A stretch of 64,000 bases of DNA from Vitellaria paradoxa (GCA_019916065.1 CM034240.1:37809389-37873388); one strand, 5' to 3'. Positions 22,387-32,965 are shown, numbered from the stretch's first letter. Made by a program: numbers and translations. Notes: generated from the sequence alone by a model not told the origin.

Positions 22387-23766
22387 TTAAGCATTTCTCC
22401 CTTCTTGACTCAATTCGAATATGCTCTCCACCATTCGAATAAGCTTTTGCTGCCCCTGTCTCAGCTCACTAACTTCCCTCATCAGTACTTCTTGATTTTG
22501 CTGGATTAACTTCAACTTCTCCTCTGTGCTCATGGGGGCTGCTTCAGTTGCCTCCTCCTCTGCTGGCTGCTGCTGGTTGTTCTCAACTGCAGGTGGAGCA
22601 GCCTTCTTCAATTGTCCTCGACTTCGATTCATAGATATCTTGTCTATCAAAGGAGCAGCTTTCACAATGGCCATTCCTACCTCTTCCTCTATTCCCAGAA
22701 AGTGCTGAATTATTTCTGTAATTAGACCTCCAAAAGGCAGCCCAGCAGTGGATTCTGATTTCTCTACCACATGAGAAATAACCAACCAAATGTGGTAAGG
22801 TAAATCCATGGGAATGCCTAACAACAACTTTCCCATAATCATGGCTTGTTCTAGAGTGATGGTTGATTTGTAAGCATTGGGCAGAAATAAAGAACAGACT
22901 AGCATGTGAAGGACATTACTTTTGGGAGTAATTCCTGACTTGGACATCCTAGCAGTGGTCCATTGAGCTTGAGGGTTGGCTGTGAAGAGCCTAGCCAAAT
23001 TGTCCTTATGTAATTGCTTCTCCCATTGTGCTTTTTGTTTAGGTGTGGATTCGGGTATTCTTTCAACAGGCAAGTGACCTATGAAAGAAATCTTCTCAAG
23101 ATTCAAACTAATTCTCTTCCCTCCAACCTTAGAGTTTATCTCAGGTCTCCCATGAATCATACCCACTTCAGCATTTGAGTAAAACTCTCTCACATATGGT
23201 ACCACAGCCCTCCTACTGGTTGTAACCCAATGTGCCCAGCCCCTTTGCTCAAATAATTCTAACAATTCATAGGGTGGTTCATTGTAATCCTCCAATTTAA
23301 TTCCTCTTTCACTCAACACAGCTCTCTTGTTGTAATTCTCATCATATTTCAGCTTTGAAGCTTTGTTGGAAAACCTCAAGTTATCAAAAGAACCCTCATC
23401 AAAAAGATCATGGTCAGATTGTGCTTTAGGTTCATCCTCAGGAACATTTTCAGAGGTGTGGACCTCATGCTCAGGAGCAGTAGTGTGTTCCTTAGTAGGC
23501 ACATTCTCAGGAACTCCAACAGAGTTTTCCTTTTCAACATTAGAGACATGATCATCATGTCTCTCACTCAAACTCTCATTACCTACAGAATGGAATGATT
23601 CTGTTCTAGAGGAGGTCCTACGGTCTGATTTAGAAGATGACAATTCATATGTTATGGGTTCCTGAACAACAAGTGAAGAACCCTTACCATGTTGGCTCAA
23701 AATCCTCATGCTCCTTCTTTTAGCCTTACCTTTGTAAGCCATCTTCTTCATCCTCTTTGGTGGCAT
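22387..23766 (-). CDS. Athila ORF3 (Transposase_32-like 'putative plant transposon protein')
   Basis: 459 codons, uninterrupted. The N-terminus is basic (MPPKRMKK, then KGKAKRRSMR), a possible nuclear localisation signal. Residues ~45-125 are acidic/Ser-rich and likely disordered. A globular part from ~150 begins with GWAHWVTTSRRAVVPYVREF and contains FIGHLPV, NVLHMLVCSLFLPNAY and a hydrophobic LLLGIPMDLPYHIWLVI segment. The C-terminus (from ~395) is Gln/Glu-rich and could form a coiled coil. The position between pol and the 3' LTR is that of the Athila 'env-like' ORF, but I see no signal peptide or clear membrane anchor. The central part instead resembles the plant transposon-protein family. 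The start at 23766 is the first ATG. A decayed relative lies at 18118-18730. Confidence 0.82.
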   Translation of the reverse strand: MPPKRMKKMAYKGKAKRRSMRILSQHGKGSSLVVQEPITYELSSSKSDRRTSSRTESFHSVGNESLSERHDDHVSNVEKENSVGVPENVPTKEHTTAPEHEVHTSENVPEDEPKAQSDHDLFDEGSFDNLRFSNKASKLKYDENYNKRAVLSERGIKLEDYNEPPYELLELFEQRGWAHWVTTSRRAVVPYVREFYSNAEVGMIHGRPEINSKVGGKRISLNLEKISFIGHLPVERIPESTPKQKAQWEKQLHKDNLARLFTANPQAQWTTARMSKSGITPKSNVLHMLVCSLFLPNAYKSTITLEQAMIMGKLLLGIPMDLPYHIWLVISHVVEKSESTAGLPFGGLITEIIQHFLGIEEEVGMAIVKAAPLIDKISMNRSRGQLKKAAPPAVENNQQQPAEEEATEAAPMSTEEKLKLIQQNQEVLMREVSELRQGQQKLIRMVESIFELSQEGRNA

Positions 23767-24810
23767 CTTGCTTCAATTGATTCTCCACCCTTTATCAGAA
23801 ATTTTCCAAAGCTGTAAACCCTAGCTTCTTCAATTCCAGCTCTGTATCTGAATCTTCCTTTCAATGTCAACTCAAAATCACACTCAGATAATCTGAAAGT
23901 AAAAGACTGGAAGAAGATGTGGAATGGTGAAGGTTTCAGGGTTGTGGGCACCAGGGCTCGTATTCGAATAGAACAGGAACTTGAATGGGGCCACTCACGG
24001 GTATATACAGGATTTAAAACCGACATCATATTCGAATACCCAGACCCATATTCGAATACAGGTTATCAGCAATTTGCAATTCCAGTGTCCAGAAAACCAG
24101 AAATTCTTTCCCCATTTCTTAAGAATACTCAAATTAAGTTTTGCCAACAGATAGGATTCGAAAATTATTTAAAAAAAAAAAAACTAATTCAAGAAGAAGT
24201 TTTGTAATTTTTCCAAATTTTCAAATTTTTTTTTTTTCAAATTTTCAACATATGCAAACTCAAACTGACATAGGCATGATCTTAATTCAATTCAAACAAT
24301 TCCAAATCATATTCAAAACATTCTGATCATATACAATCACTTAATTCAGCAAATTTCAGTAAAAATACTATTCACATCCACAAACTCAGATTGTGTCCCC
24401 CCCCAACTAAAATCATGCATTGTCCTCAATGTATTAAACCAGCAAATTAAAGAAAGGTTGGGGAAGTAACATACCTGAAGATTGTGAATGAAAATTCAAC
24501 TTATTACCAAGAAATGAAAGCTGATAGTCAGCTGCTGCGACCAATTCCCCACCAACTTGTTCCAAGCTCTCATTTCAGCAGTGGCAAGGCATTTAGTCCA
24601 GCTACTGCATGATCACAGCTGCAGTTGCAATTGCAACTGATCACATCAGATTTGAATGGATTCTTTTCATCAAGCAGATTCTTCACTTCCTTAGTTGAGT
24701 ACTACTTGCAGCTGAAAACTGAATGTTAGCAATAACCATATACAACTTTTTTTTTTTTTTTAAATAAGAACCTACACTATTATGATACAAAGTCAGAATC
24801 CTTCCTTCAT
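23767..24810 (-). other. Athila pol-ORF3 spacer with internal G-rich tract
   Basis: On the minus strand, ATTGAGGACAATGCATGA is followed by TTTTAGTTGGGGGGGG (24395-24440). This resembles a second, internal polypurine tract and is shared in form with 16362-16392. Several ATTCGAAT palindromes lie near 23960 and 24030-24060. Confidence 0.65.
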
Positions 24811-27800
24811 TCAAACAGAATTTGGGGGATCTTCGAGATCCCAACTCTCTACTTCAGCAACAAAATTCTCATGATACTCTTTCAATCTCTGTCCATTCAC
24901 TCTAAAAACATTCTTGGAGGTTGGATTTTGAATGTCAACAGCCCCAAACTCAGTGATGTTCTGAATCACATATGGACTACTCCATCTTGACTTCAACTTC
25001 CCGGGAAACAAGTGTAACCTTGAGTCATACAACAAAACCTTTTGACCCACAAACAACTCTCTTTTGAGGATATGTGTATCATGCCATTTCTTCACTCTAT
25101 CCTTGGTGATCTTAGCATTCTCATATGCATCATTCCTAATCTCCTCAAGCTCATTTAGTTGCAATTTTCTTTGAAAACCAGATTCAGTGATGCTCTCATT
25201 AAAATGTCTCACTGCCCAAAAGGCCTTGTGTTCAAGTTCCACAAGAAGATGACAAGCTTTTCCATACACTAACCTATAAGGAGACATGCCTAGGATAGTC
25301 TTGTAGGCAGTCCTATAAGCCCAAAGTGCATCAACCAATTTCAAAGACCAATCTTTCCTTATGGGATTCACTGTTTTTTCAATGATTCTTTTGATCTATC
25401 TATTGGCTAATTCAGCTTATCCACTTGTTTGGGGGTGGTAAGATGTTCCAACCTTGTGTAACACCCCATACTTCTTCATCAAAAGACCAACATGTCTATT
25501 GCAAAAATGTGTTCCCCTATCACTTATCATGGCCTTTGGCATTTCAAACCTTGAAAACACATTTTCCTTCAAAAATTTTATCACTACCTTGTGGTCATTG
25601 GTCCTAGTTGGTATGGCTTCTACCCACTTTGAAACATAATCCACTGCCACTAAGATATACTCATTGCCAAATGAATTCACAAATGGTCCCATAAAATCCA
25701 TACCCCAACAATCAAAGATATCAAACACATAAATGGGGTGAAGTGGCATCATGTTTCTCCTAGTGATCTTACCAAGCCTTTGACACCTATCACAAGCAAC
25801 ACAAAAGGCATGCACATCCCTAAACATGGTAGGCCAAAACAATCCACTCTGTAAAATCTTTGCCACTGTCTTCCTAGCTGAAAAATGACCTCCACATGCA
25901 AGAGTATGACAAAAACTAATGACACTCTGGGCTTCACTCTCGGGTATGCATCTCCTTATGACTTGATCTGAGCAATACTTAAACAAATAAGGGTCATCCC
26001 AGAAAAAGTGTCTCACATTCCTAAAGAACTTCCTTCTATCCAGCATGGTCCAGTGAGAAGACACAATACCTGAAGCTAGGTAGTTGGCTATATCTGCAAA
26101 CCAAGGTACCTCAGAAGAGTCTATGTGGAACAACTGCTCATCAGGGAATGTCTCATTGATGGGAGAATCAAAAGATGCTAAATCTTGATGTGGGAGTCTA
26201 GAAAGGTGATCAGCAACTACATTTTCAACTCCCTTTTTGTCCTTGATTTCTAAATCAAATTCTTGAAGCAGAAGAATCCATCTAATAAGTCTAGGCTTAG
26301 CATCAGGTTTGGTCAAGAGATACTTCAAAGCAGCATGGTCAGTGTATACTATGACATGGGAACCTACCAGGTATGATCTGAACTTGTCCAAGGCATATAC
26401 TACTGCTAGCAACTCCTTCTCAGTAGTAGTGTAATTCCTTTGTGCTTCACTAAGGGTTTTGCTAGCATAGTACAATACATGTGGCCTCCTATCCCTCATC
26501 TGTCCTAGCACTGCACCAATGGCACAATCACTAGCATCACACATGATTTCAAATGGTAAAGTCCAGTCTGGTGGCTGCATAATGGGAGCTGAGGTGAGCA
26601 AACTCTTAAGTCTATCAAATGAGGCCTGACACTCTGGTGTCCAATCAAAGGGAACATCCTGGGATAGAAGGTTGCACAAAGGTCTAGCAATGGCACTGAA
26701 TGATGCAATGAACCTTCTATAAAACCCAGCATGGCCAAGAAATGATCTGATATCCTTAACACATCTAGGGGTAGGAAGTTTTTGAATAATTTCCACTTTG
26801 GCTTTGTCTACTTCTATCCCCCTAGAAGACACTATGTGGCCAAGGACAATTCCATGAGTTACCATAAAGTGGCATTTTTTCCAATTCAAAACCAAGTTTT
26901 TCTCCTCACATCTAATCAAAACCTTCTCTAAGTTTCCCAAACATGTATCAAAGTCACTGCCATATACTGAAAAGTCATCCATAAAAACTTCAAGGAATCT
27001 CTCTACAAAATCACTAAACAGACTCATCATACATCTCTGAAATGTTGCAGGAGCATTGTAAAGACCAAAAGGCATACGCCTATATGCAAATGTGCCAAAT
27101 GGGCAAGTGAATGTGGTCTTTTCCTGATCCTCCAATGCAATCTCAATCTGATTATACCCAGAGTAACCATCCAAGAAACAGTAAAATGCATGCCCTGCCA
27201 CTCTTTCCAATACCTGATCTAGGAATGGAAGAGAGAAGTGATCTTTCCTTGTGACTGCATTCAACTTTCTATAATCTATGCACATGCGCCATCCTGTTTG
27301 GATGCGCATTGGAACTAATTCCTCTTTTTCATTCTTAATCACAGTCACTCCAGATTTCTTAGGCACTACCTGAGTTGGACTCACCCACTTAGAATCTGAG
27401 ATGGGGTAGATAATTCCAGCATCCAAAAGCTTGATTACTTCCCCTCTAACAACCTCTTTCATGTTGGGGTTGAGTCTCCTTTGCATTTGCCTAATAGGCT
27501 TGGCCTCATCCTCCAAAAATATTCTATGAGTGCAAATCAATGGACTTATTCCCTGCAGATCTGCTATAGTCCAGCCCAAAGCTCCTCTATGCTTCCTCAA
27601 GACTTCCACAAGTCTATTTTCTTGGTCCAAACTCAGCTGAGATGAAATGACAGCTGGATAGGACTCTCCCTCACCCAAAAATACATACTTCAAGTCACTT
27701 AGCAAGGGTTTTCTCTCAGGTTTTGGTGGCTGGTCCAAAAATGACAGAGGCTTGGCTATGGGCAGCTCTAAAGACTCAACAGATGGTCTCCACTGATTCA

Positions 27801-29469
27801 CCAATAGCATTGAATTTTTCATTTCCTCAAATTCTCCTCCCTCACAATTCTCCAAGTCACAATTAGCTAGGAAATCTACTTGCTCATTATTCACTAAGGC
27901 TTTCTCCAAAGGGTCATCAAAATACTCTCTATCAAAGTGATCTTGAGTGGTTGTTTGAATCCAATCAACTTCCTCTACTTCCTCATAATCACTCGGCTGC
28001 TTGGTCACCTTGAAGATGTTTTTCTCAATTGTCATGTTTCCAAAGGAGAACTTGATAACTCCGGTTCTACAATTGATCAAGGCATTTGAGGTGGCCAAAA
28101 ATGGTCTTCCTAGGATAACAGGTACAGTTGGTTGGTTTCCTTGAATGGGCTGAGTATCTAGCACTATAAAGTCCACCGGAAAGTAAAAATGATCCACTTG
28201 AATCAAGACATCCTCAACCACACCCCTAGGGACTTTAACTGACCTATCAGCAAGTTGTAGTGTCACCCTAGTAGGTCTAAGTTCTCCCAACCCCAGCTGT
28301 TTGTAAACAGTGAATGGTAAGAGGTTGACACTTGCACCTAAATCTAGCAAAGCTTGATCTACCCTTTGATTCCCAATTAAGCAGGCTATGGTGGGGCAAC
28401 CTGGATCTTTATATTTGGGAGGAGTTTTAAATTGCAAAATGGAGCTCACTTGTTCAGTCAAAAATGCTCTTTCTTTCACATTCATTTTCCTCTTAACAGT
28501 ACACAAATCTTTCAAAAATTTTCCATAGGATGGATTTTGTTTAATTGCATCAAGTAAGGGAATATTGATTCTGACTTGTTTGAACAATTCATAGATGTCA
28601 GAATTCAAATTCTCTTTCTTGGCTTTGTTCAATCTTTGTGGAAATGGAAGTTTTGGAACAAATTCAGATTTGTCCAACTTGGTTTTATTCAAAATCTCTT
28701 TATTTTCAAAATCTTTTTCACTCTTTTCAAACTGATTTTCCTCAAAAATTTTTTTCTTATTGTCAGAAATTTCCTCTTTATTTTCAGAATTTACCTGCTC
28801 TGTTCTCTGGATTCTGATTTGCTGCTTACTGCTATTCGAATGTTGCTTGCTGGTATTCGAATATTCCTTTGGCTGCATCAGAATTTCCTGATTTTCTTGG
28901 CTCAGATTCTGCTTTTCCTCAAGTTTTCTGCTGTCCAACTTGTTGTCCCCAATTAGTCTTTCATTTTGCTTCAATTCTTGCTCTTCATTCTGAAACATGA
29001 TTTCTTTCTCAGAAGGGCTAAATTGCTGTTTCTGTTCACTTTCTGTTCTGCTGTCCAGTTTCTGTTTCAGCTGCATTTCCTCTTCATTTTTCATTATTTC
29101 TTGCTCATTTTCTTCCTCAATTTCTTCAGCAGGTGGTTTGTAATCTGGCTTGACAATTTGCTTTCCACTTCTCAATGTTGAAACAGCTTGTACATGCTCT
29201 AGATTTTCATTTGCAGCAGATGAAGATGATTCACTGAAATGAACTTGGCTTGTAGGATTTGGTCTTGGCTGAGATGGAAGCTTTCCTGATTCTCTGATGG
29301 TTAAAGCTTGAGTTAGCTTTGACAATTGACTTCGGATGTCTTCCATGGCCCTGTTTGTCTGCTCTTGAAACTTGGAATTCTGATTGTTGGTTACAATCTG
29401 CCCTTGCATAAATTGTTGCAAGGTGTCTTCCAAAGATCTTTTGTGAGGTGGCTGATAAAAATTTGTATT
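24811..29469 (-). pseudogene. Athila pol (protease, RT, RNase H, integrase), two stops in integrase
   Basis: One frame runs from 29469 to 24811. Residue numbers count from 29433. The N-terminus (~1-270) is Glu/Lys/Gln-rich. Protease has DLGAS at 364-368, the Athila form of DTG. RT has [14 protein letters not shown] and FMDDF (MDD at 818-820). RNase H has [13 protein letters not shown]. Integrase has an HHCC finger ending CVACDRC, then D in WGMDFMGPF (~1246) and D in ISDRGTHF (~1305). The spacing puts the third acidic residue at ~1341. TAA occurs at codon 1339 (25417-25419) and TAG at codon 1346 (25396-25398), either side of that Glu codon, which itself is intact. The remaining 186 codons (25371-24811) encode the integrase C-terminus, with [12 protein letters not shown]. 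The protein is reverse transcriptase/integrase for the element. It is truncated here unless the stops are suppressed. Confidence 0.92.
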
Positions 29470-30762
29470 CTACTGAGGTTGAAAAGGCTGAGAAGGAAAT
29501 GGTTGGGGTTGCACAGTTTGTTGAGGTTGGTATTGTTGGTTCTGTGCTTCTGCTTTCCAAGAAAGGTTTGGATGATTTCTGTAGCCAGGGTTGTAGTTAT
29601 TCGAATATGGACTATGGCCTTGCGAATATGTGTTCATCCCCTGATTTTGATTGAAGGGTCTTGCAGCTTGTGTGGGATTTGTTTGACCATAGAGAACTTC
29701 CTTAAAAGCTGGAAGTGTTGGGCAATCATCAGTCCTGTGGTCTGCGGTTTCACACATCACACACTTCACTTCACTCTCCTTCAATGTTTGCTTCTTTTGC
29801 TCCATCAATTCAATCTTTCTTGACAATGCAGCCAACCTAGCTCCAACATCATCTGCCTCATTGAGATGGAACTTTCCTTTATCATTTGATCTGTCAGAAA
29901 ATTCAGAACAAGATGGGGAGACTACCTCCCACTGTTTAGTGTTTTCAGCTAAAGCATCAAAGAAATGTAAAGCCTCTTCAGCAGTTTTGTCATAGAATTC
30001 ACCATTACACATGGTGGCAACCAACATTTTCAGATTTGGAGTTAATACATTATGGAAAAAATTAACAATTCTCCAAGATTCAAAACCATGATGTGGACAG
30101 GCTTGCAATAATTCCTTGAATCTTTCCCATGCTTGAGCAAATGTTTCATTGGATTTACACACAAAATTCATTATTTGCTGTTGAAGAATTACAGTTCTAT
30201 TTGTAGGAAAATACTTCTTCAAAAATTTTGTTTGCATGTCTCTCCAAGTACCTATTGATCTAGGCTCAAGTGAATTCAACCACATTTTTGCCTTGTCTTT
30301 CAATGAAAATGGAAATAATTTAAGCCTAACCATGTCCTCATTAACATTCCTATCCATGCAAGTTCCACAAACATCTTCAAATTCTTTCATATGCATGTAA
30401 GGATTTTCTGAGTCCATGCCATGAAAAGTTGGTAAAAGCTGAATTGTTCCAGGTTTAAGATAAAAATTCTGATGTCCATTTGGAAGAACAATGCAAGATG
30501 GAGTGGTTTGTCTAGCTGGATAAAGATATTCCCGGAGAGGTCTAAGGATGTTTTGATCCATTTGATCATTCTCTCCTTGAACACTTCCTTCCGGCAGAAC
30601 AGGTGGTGGTGGATCCATATGTGCAACAGAAAATTCAGATTGTGAATGTAGTGCAGCAAATTCAATCAATTCAGCAAGAGAAGATGGAGAATGCAATTCA
30701 GATCTGTTTCCAACAAGTTTACCAGACCTTAAAAGCATAAACAGAAATTCAGACTGAAACAA
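29470..30762 (-). CDS. Athila gag
   Basis: 430 codons. The likely true start is the internal Met followed by DPPPPVLPEG at 30621, since the preceding residues are atypical; the longest frame begins at 30762. The gag core contains LLPTFHGMDSENPYMHMKEF, KMWLNSLEPRSIGTWRDM, FLKKYFPTNRT and ETFAQAWERFKELL. A single zinc knuckle of CX2CX4HX4C form (CVMCETADHRTDDC) lies at 29722-29763. The Gln/Pro-rich end runs to a single TAG (29470-29472), after which the same frame continues into pol. Gag forms the particle and packages RNA. The TAG may be a mutation or a programmed readthrough site. Confidence 0.92.
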   Translation of the reverse strand: MFQSEFLFMLLRSGKLVGNRSELHSPSSLAELIEFAALHSQSEFSVAHMDPPPPVLPEGSVQGENDQMDQNILRPLREYLYPARQTTPSCIVLPNGHQNFYLKPGTIQLLPTFHGMDSENPYMHMKEFEDVCGTCMDRNVNEDMVRLKLFPFSLKDKAKMWLNSLEPRSIGTWRDMQTKFLKKYFPTNRTVILQQQIMNFVCKSNETFAQAWERFKELLQACPHHGFESWRIVNFFHNVLTPNLKMLVATMCNGEFYDKTAEEALHFFDALAENTKQWEVVSPSCSEFSDRSNDKGKFHLNEADDVGARLAALSRKIELMEQKKQTLKESEVKCVMCETADHRTDDCPTLPAFKEVLYGQTNPTQAARPFNQNQGMNTYSQGHSPYSNNYNPGYRNHPNLSWKAEAQNQQYQPQQTVQPQPFPSQPFQPQ

Positions 30763-31063
30763 AACTCCAATCTAAACTCCTAACTTCACAATTTCATCTA
30801 CTGATTCACAGAGAATTACAACTACAGCTCTCAGCAGAGAAATGCAGCAGTATTCGAATATCAGATGAAACAGTTTCAAATCAGAAATTCAGGATTCAGA
30901 TGCAAACAGTTCTAAAACTAAACTAACAACCAAGACTATAAAAGAAATAGAAATAGAGATGAAACAAAGTTACTCAACAAGTTAAGCAGCTCTGTTGTTG
31001 AAAATGGTGGTGAGATGTACTGCCAGTTAATGCTCCAAAGGCTCAAAACACCATTGCTTCTCA
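30763..31063 (-). other. Athila 5' untranslated leader
   Basis: About 300 bases between the PBS and gag with no recognisable gene. An ATTCGAAT palindrome lies near 30852. Confidence 0.6.
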
Positions 31064-31083
31064 AAGATCCCCGGCAACGGCGC
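31064..31083 (-). other. Athila primer binding site, tRNA-Asp
   Basis: The minus strand reads TGGCGCCGTTGCCGGGGATC, a full match to the tRNA-Asp 3'-end complement used by Athila elements, nine bases inside the 5' LTR. Confidence 0.95.
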
Positions 31084-31092
31084 CATAAATTG

Positions 31093-32614
31093 TGCTTGTT
31101 CTTGTTTAATTACCTCACTCCAAAATAAAAGCTCAAATGAAAATTTAGATTATAAATTCAAATTTAAAGAAAGTGTTAAGTGAGGTAAATCAAGACAAGT
31201 TTTCCCCCAAGTGCAAGGTGTGATTGAAGCACAAAATAACTGGTAAGTCCCAGGTCATTTCCACAGGGATCTAGGGAGTAATGAAGTGAATGACTCTAAT
31301 GGAGATTAATTTGGCAAAACACAACTCACAGAAAAATGTGAAACAGAAAATTAAAATCTGATTTGGTTGGTTGATGATTTTGAACTAATTTTCCAAAAGC
31401 AAAGTGAATTTAAACTAAAAGATTAAGTGATGAAAAAGGTTGAGCAAGACAAGTTTAAGACCAATCCGAATGAATTTCAAGTGCCAAGAGTTTATAAATT
31501 ACCAAATCAATTTGTACTGATTTTTGAGAAAATTAATTTCAATTGAAACAAACCATGGATTAAACACTCAATGTGCATAACCTATTTTAAGGACAATAGG
31601 AGTTCTAATTCTAGCAACCCACATATAACAATGTCATGAGAGTTCTAAGTTAAGCAACACCTATGAACTCATCAATAGGATATACAAAGTTGGATTAATC
31701 GGGTCTTGAATCAATGAGTTCTAAGACACCCAGCTGCAAATTGACTTGATAACCATAAGAACTCAAAGTAAATTCATGAAGTTCGGCCACTTGAGATTCA
31801 TTGGAAGGGCATTACCCTTGCCTTGGCCCAAGAAGACTTAGCCGAGCATGTTAAAAAGAAGAAAAACAGAAGTGAAAATCTGATTGGAAGACATTACAAT
31901 CTGAAATTGAAAGTTTAATGGATTTAGAACTGAAAATCTGATTACAGAAATTGGAATGAATTCAAAATGTAAATCTCAAAAACTCCAATGCCGAATTGAA
32001 ATTCCAATGTAAAACTATGAACTCTCAATGAATTTCTCTCCAAAACTCTCTCTACAAAAACTCAATTTCTCTCCCCGAATGTTCTGTGTTACTACGTGTG
32101 TGTCTTCCCCTCCTTCTCTCTTCCTTCCCTCTCCTCTCTTTCTCTCTCCTCTAACCGAATGTAGTCCTCATGATGGCTTCTTCTTTCTTCTATATCTTTT
32201 TTTTTCCTGATTTGCCCTCCCTGGATTGCAGGTTACATCATATGGAGAAGTTGGGGTCACATGGAATTCGTTGCTGTGAAGAAGCTTATATTCGAATACA
32301 GTAAAACCATATTTGAATATGATCCTCTGTTGCAGAAATTTTCAGAATAGTGATTCTGATCTCTTTGCATTGATTTCAACTGAATTTTCTTCTTCTTCTG
32401 AAATAGCTTCAATCCTTTGATGTGTTGTGCAGCATGCTTTGTTCTCAACATCCTCAATGTAGCTTAATTTCTTGTTTTTGTGATGGAAATCAACACATAT
32501 TCCACTTTGGAGATATGGAGATGAAATCTGCACAAAACATAGATTTTATATCTTTTTATGGTGTGTGCAAGTGTAATTTGAATATACAAATATGTAACAA
32601 TTGATGTCCAATCA
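31093..32614 (-). mobile_element. Athila 5' LTR
   Basis: 1522 bp, collinear with the copy at 19148-20670. Most of the ~17 differences are C in the left copy against T in the right, consistent with methyl-cytosine deamination. It is followed by the second TSD copy gagag (32615-32619). Confidence 0.95.
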
Positions 32615-32654
32615 GAGAGTGAAGCAAGAGGCCACGCAGGGACGCGTGCCCTGT

Positions 32655-32666
32655 AAGGGGGGAGGA
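32655..32666 (+). other. Cassandra polypurine tract
   Basis: AAGGGGGGAGGA lies immediately before the Cassandra 3' LTR at 32668. Confidence 0.88.
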
Positions 32667-32667
32667 T

Positions 32668-32960
32668 TGTGAGGGACTGTGAGGGACTCTGCCTGCAGGA
32701 AAGTGAAGTGGGAGGTGAAACAGAAAAGCAATACCTCCCATCCCACATCGCCTGGGTCGTGGAATGAAGTGGCATATATGTAATATTCGATATCAATATA
32801 GAACAACGCGTTTTAAAGCCGTGAGGGCACTGGGTTCAGTGGGAACTGCAGGGTTAAGCGTGCTCCAGTGGGAGCAGTACTAGGATGGATGACCTCCTGG
32901 GAATTAGTTTACCAAGCCCAAAGCGGACAATATTGTACTATATGGATGTGGGTCGTTAAA
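32668..32960 (+). mobile_element. Cassandra 3' LTR
   Basis: 293 bp, beginning TGTGAGGGACTGTGAGGGAC. Its last bases are GTTAAA instead of GTTACA (one substitution in the terminal CA). It is followed by TSD acaat at 32961-32965. Confidence 0.93.
32831..32905 (+). ncRNA. 5S-rRNA-like segment in Cassandra 3' LTR
   Basis: This is the same 5S-derived block as at 18921-18995. GGGTTAAGCGTGCT and AGTACTAGGATGGATGACC are unchanged between the two LTRs while flanking LTR bases differ, which would fit selection on the pol III boxes before insertion or simply chance in a short stretch. Confidence 0.88.
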
Positions 32961-32965
32961 ACAAT

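Larger units (their letters stand above)
19148..32614 (-). mobile_element. Athila-type Ty3/gypsy retrotransposon, nearly complete
   Basis: The element is 13,467 bp, with 1.52-kb LTRs at 19148-20670 and 31093-32614, TG...CA ends and TSD gagag. It reads right to left: 5' LTR, tRNA-Asp PBS, gag, protease-RT-RNase H-integrase, spacer, ORF3, polypurine tract, 3' LTR. ORF3 downstream of pol is the Athila layout. LTR identity is high (about 17 substitutions counted by eye), so the insertion is recent. Gag and ORF3 are open. Pol is preceded by one in-frame TAG and cut by two stops near the integrase active site, so this copy is probably not autonomous. Confidence 0.95.
18743..32960 (+). mobile_element. 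Cassandra TRIM retrotransposon (split by an Athila element), TSD acaat
   Basis: Two LTRs (18743-19050 and 32668-32960) start TGTGAGGGACTGTGAGGGAC and end GTTACA/GTTAAA. They contain 5S-rRNA-like sequence and flank a tRNA-Met PBS on the left and a polypurine tract on the right. The insertion is bounded by acaat on both sides (18738-18742 and 32961-32965). Without the nested Athila copy the internal domain is only about 145 bp and has no gene, as expected for Cassandra, whose LTRs carry 5S RNA sequence. It sits in the ORF3-like pseudogene. Confidence 0.93.

Noticed and set aside
28576..29181. Plus-strand hydrophobic frames of 126 and 71 codons
   Set aside because: They are the antisense shadow of the Glu/Lys/Gln-rich N-terminus of Athila pol.
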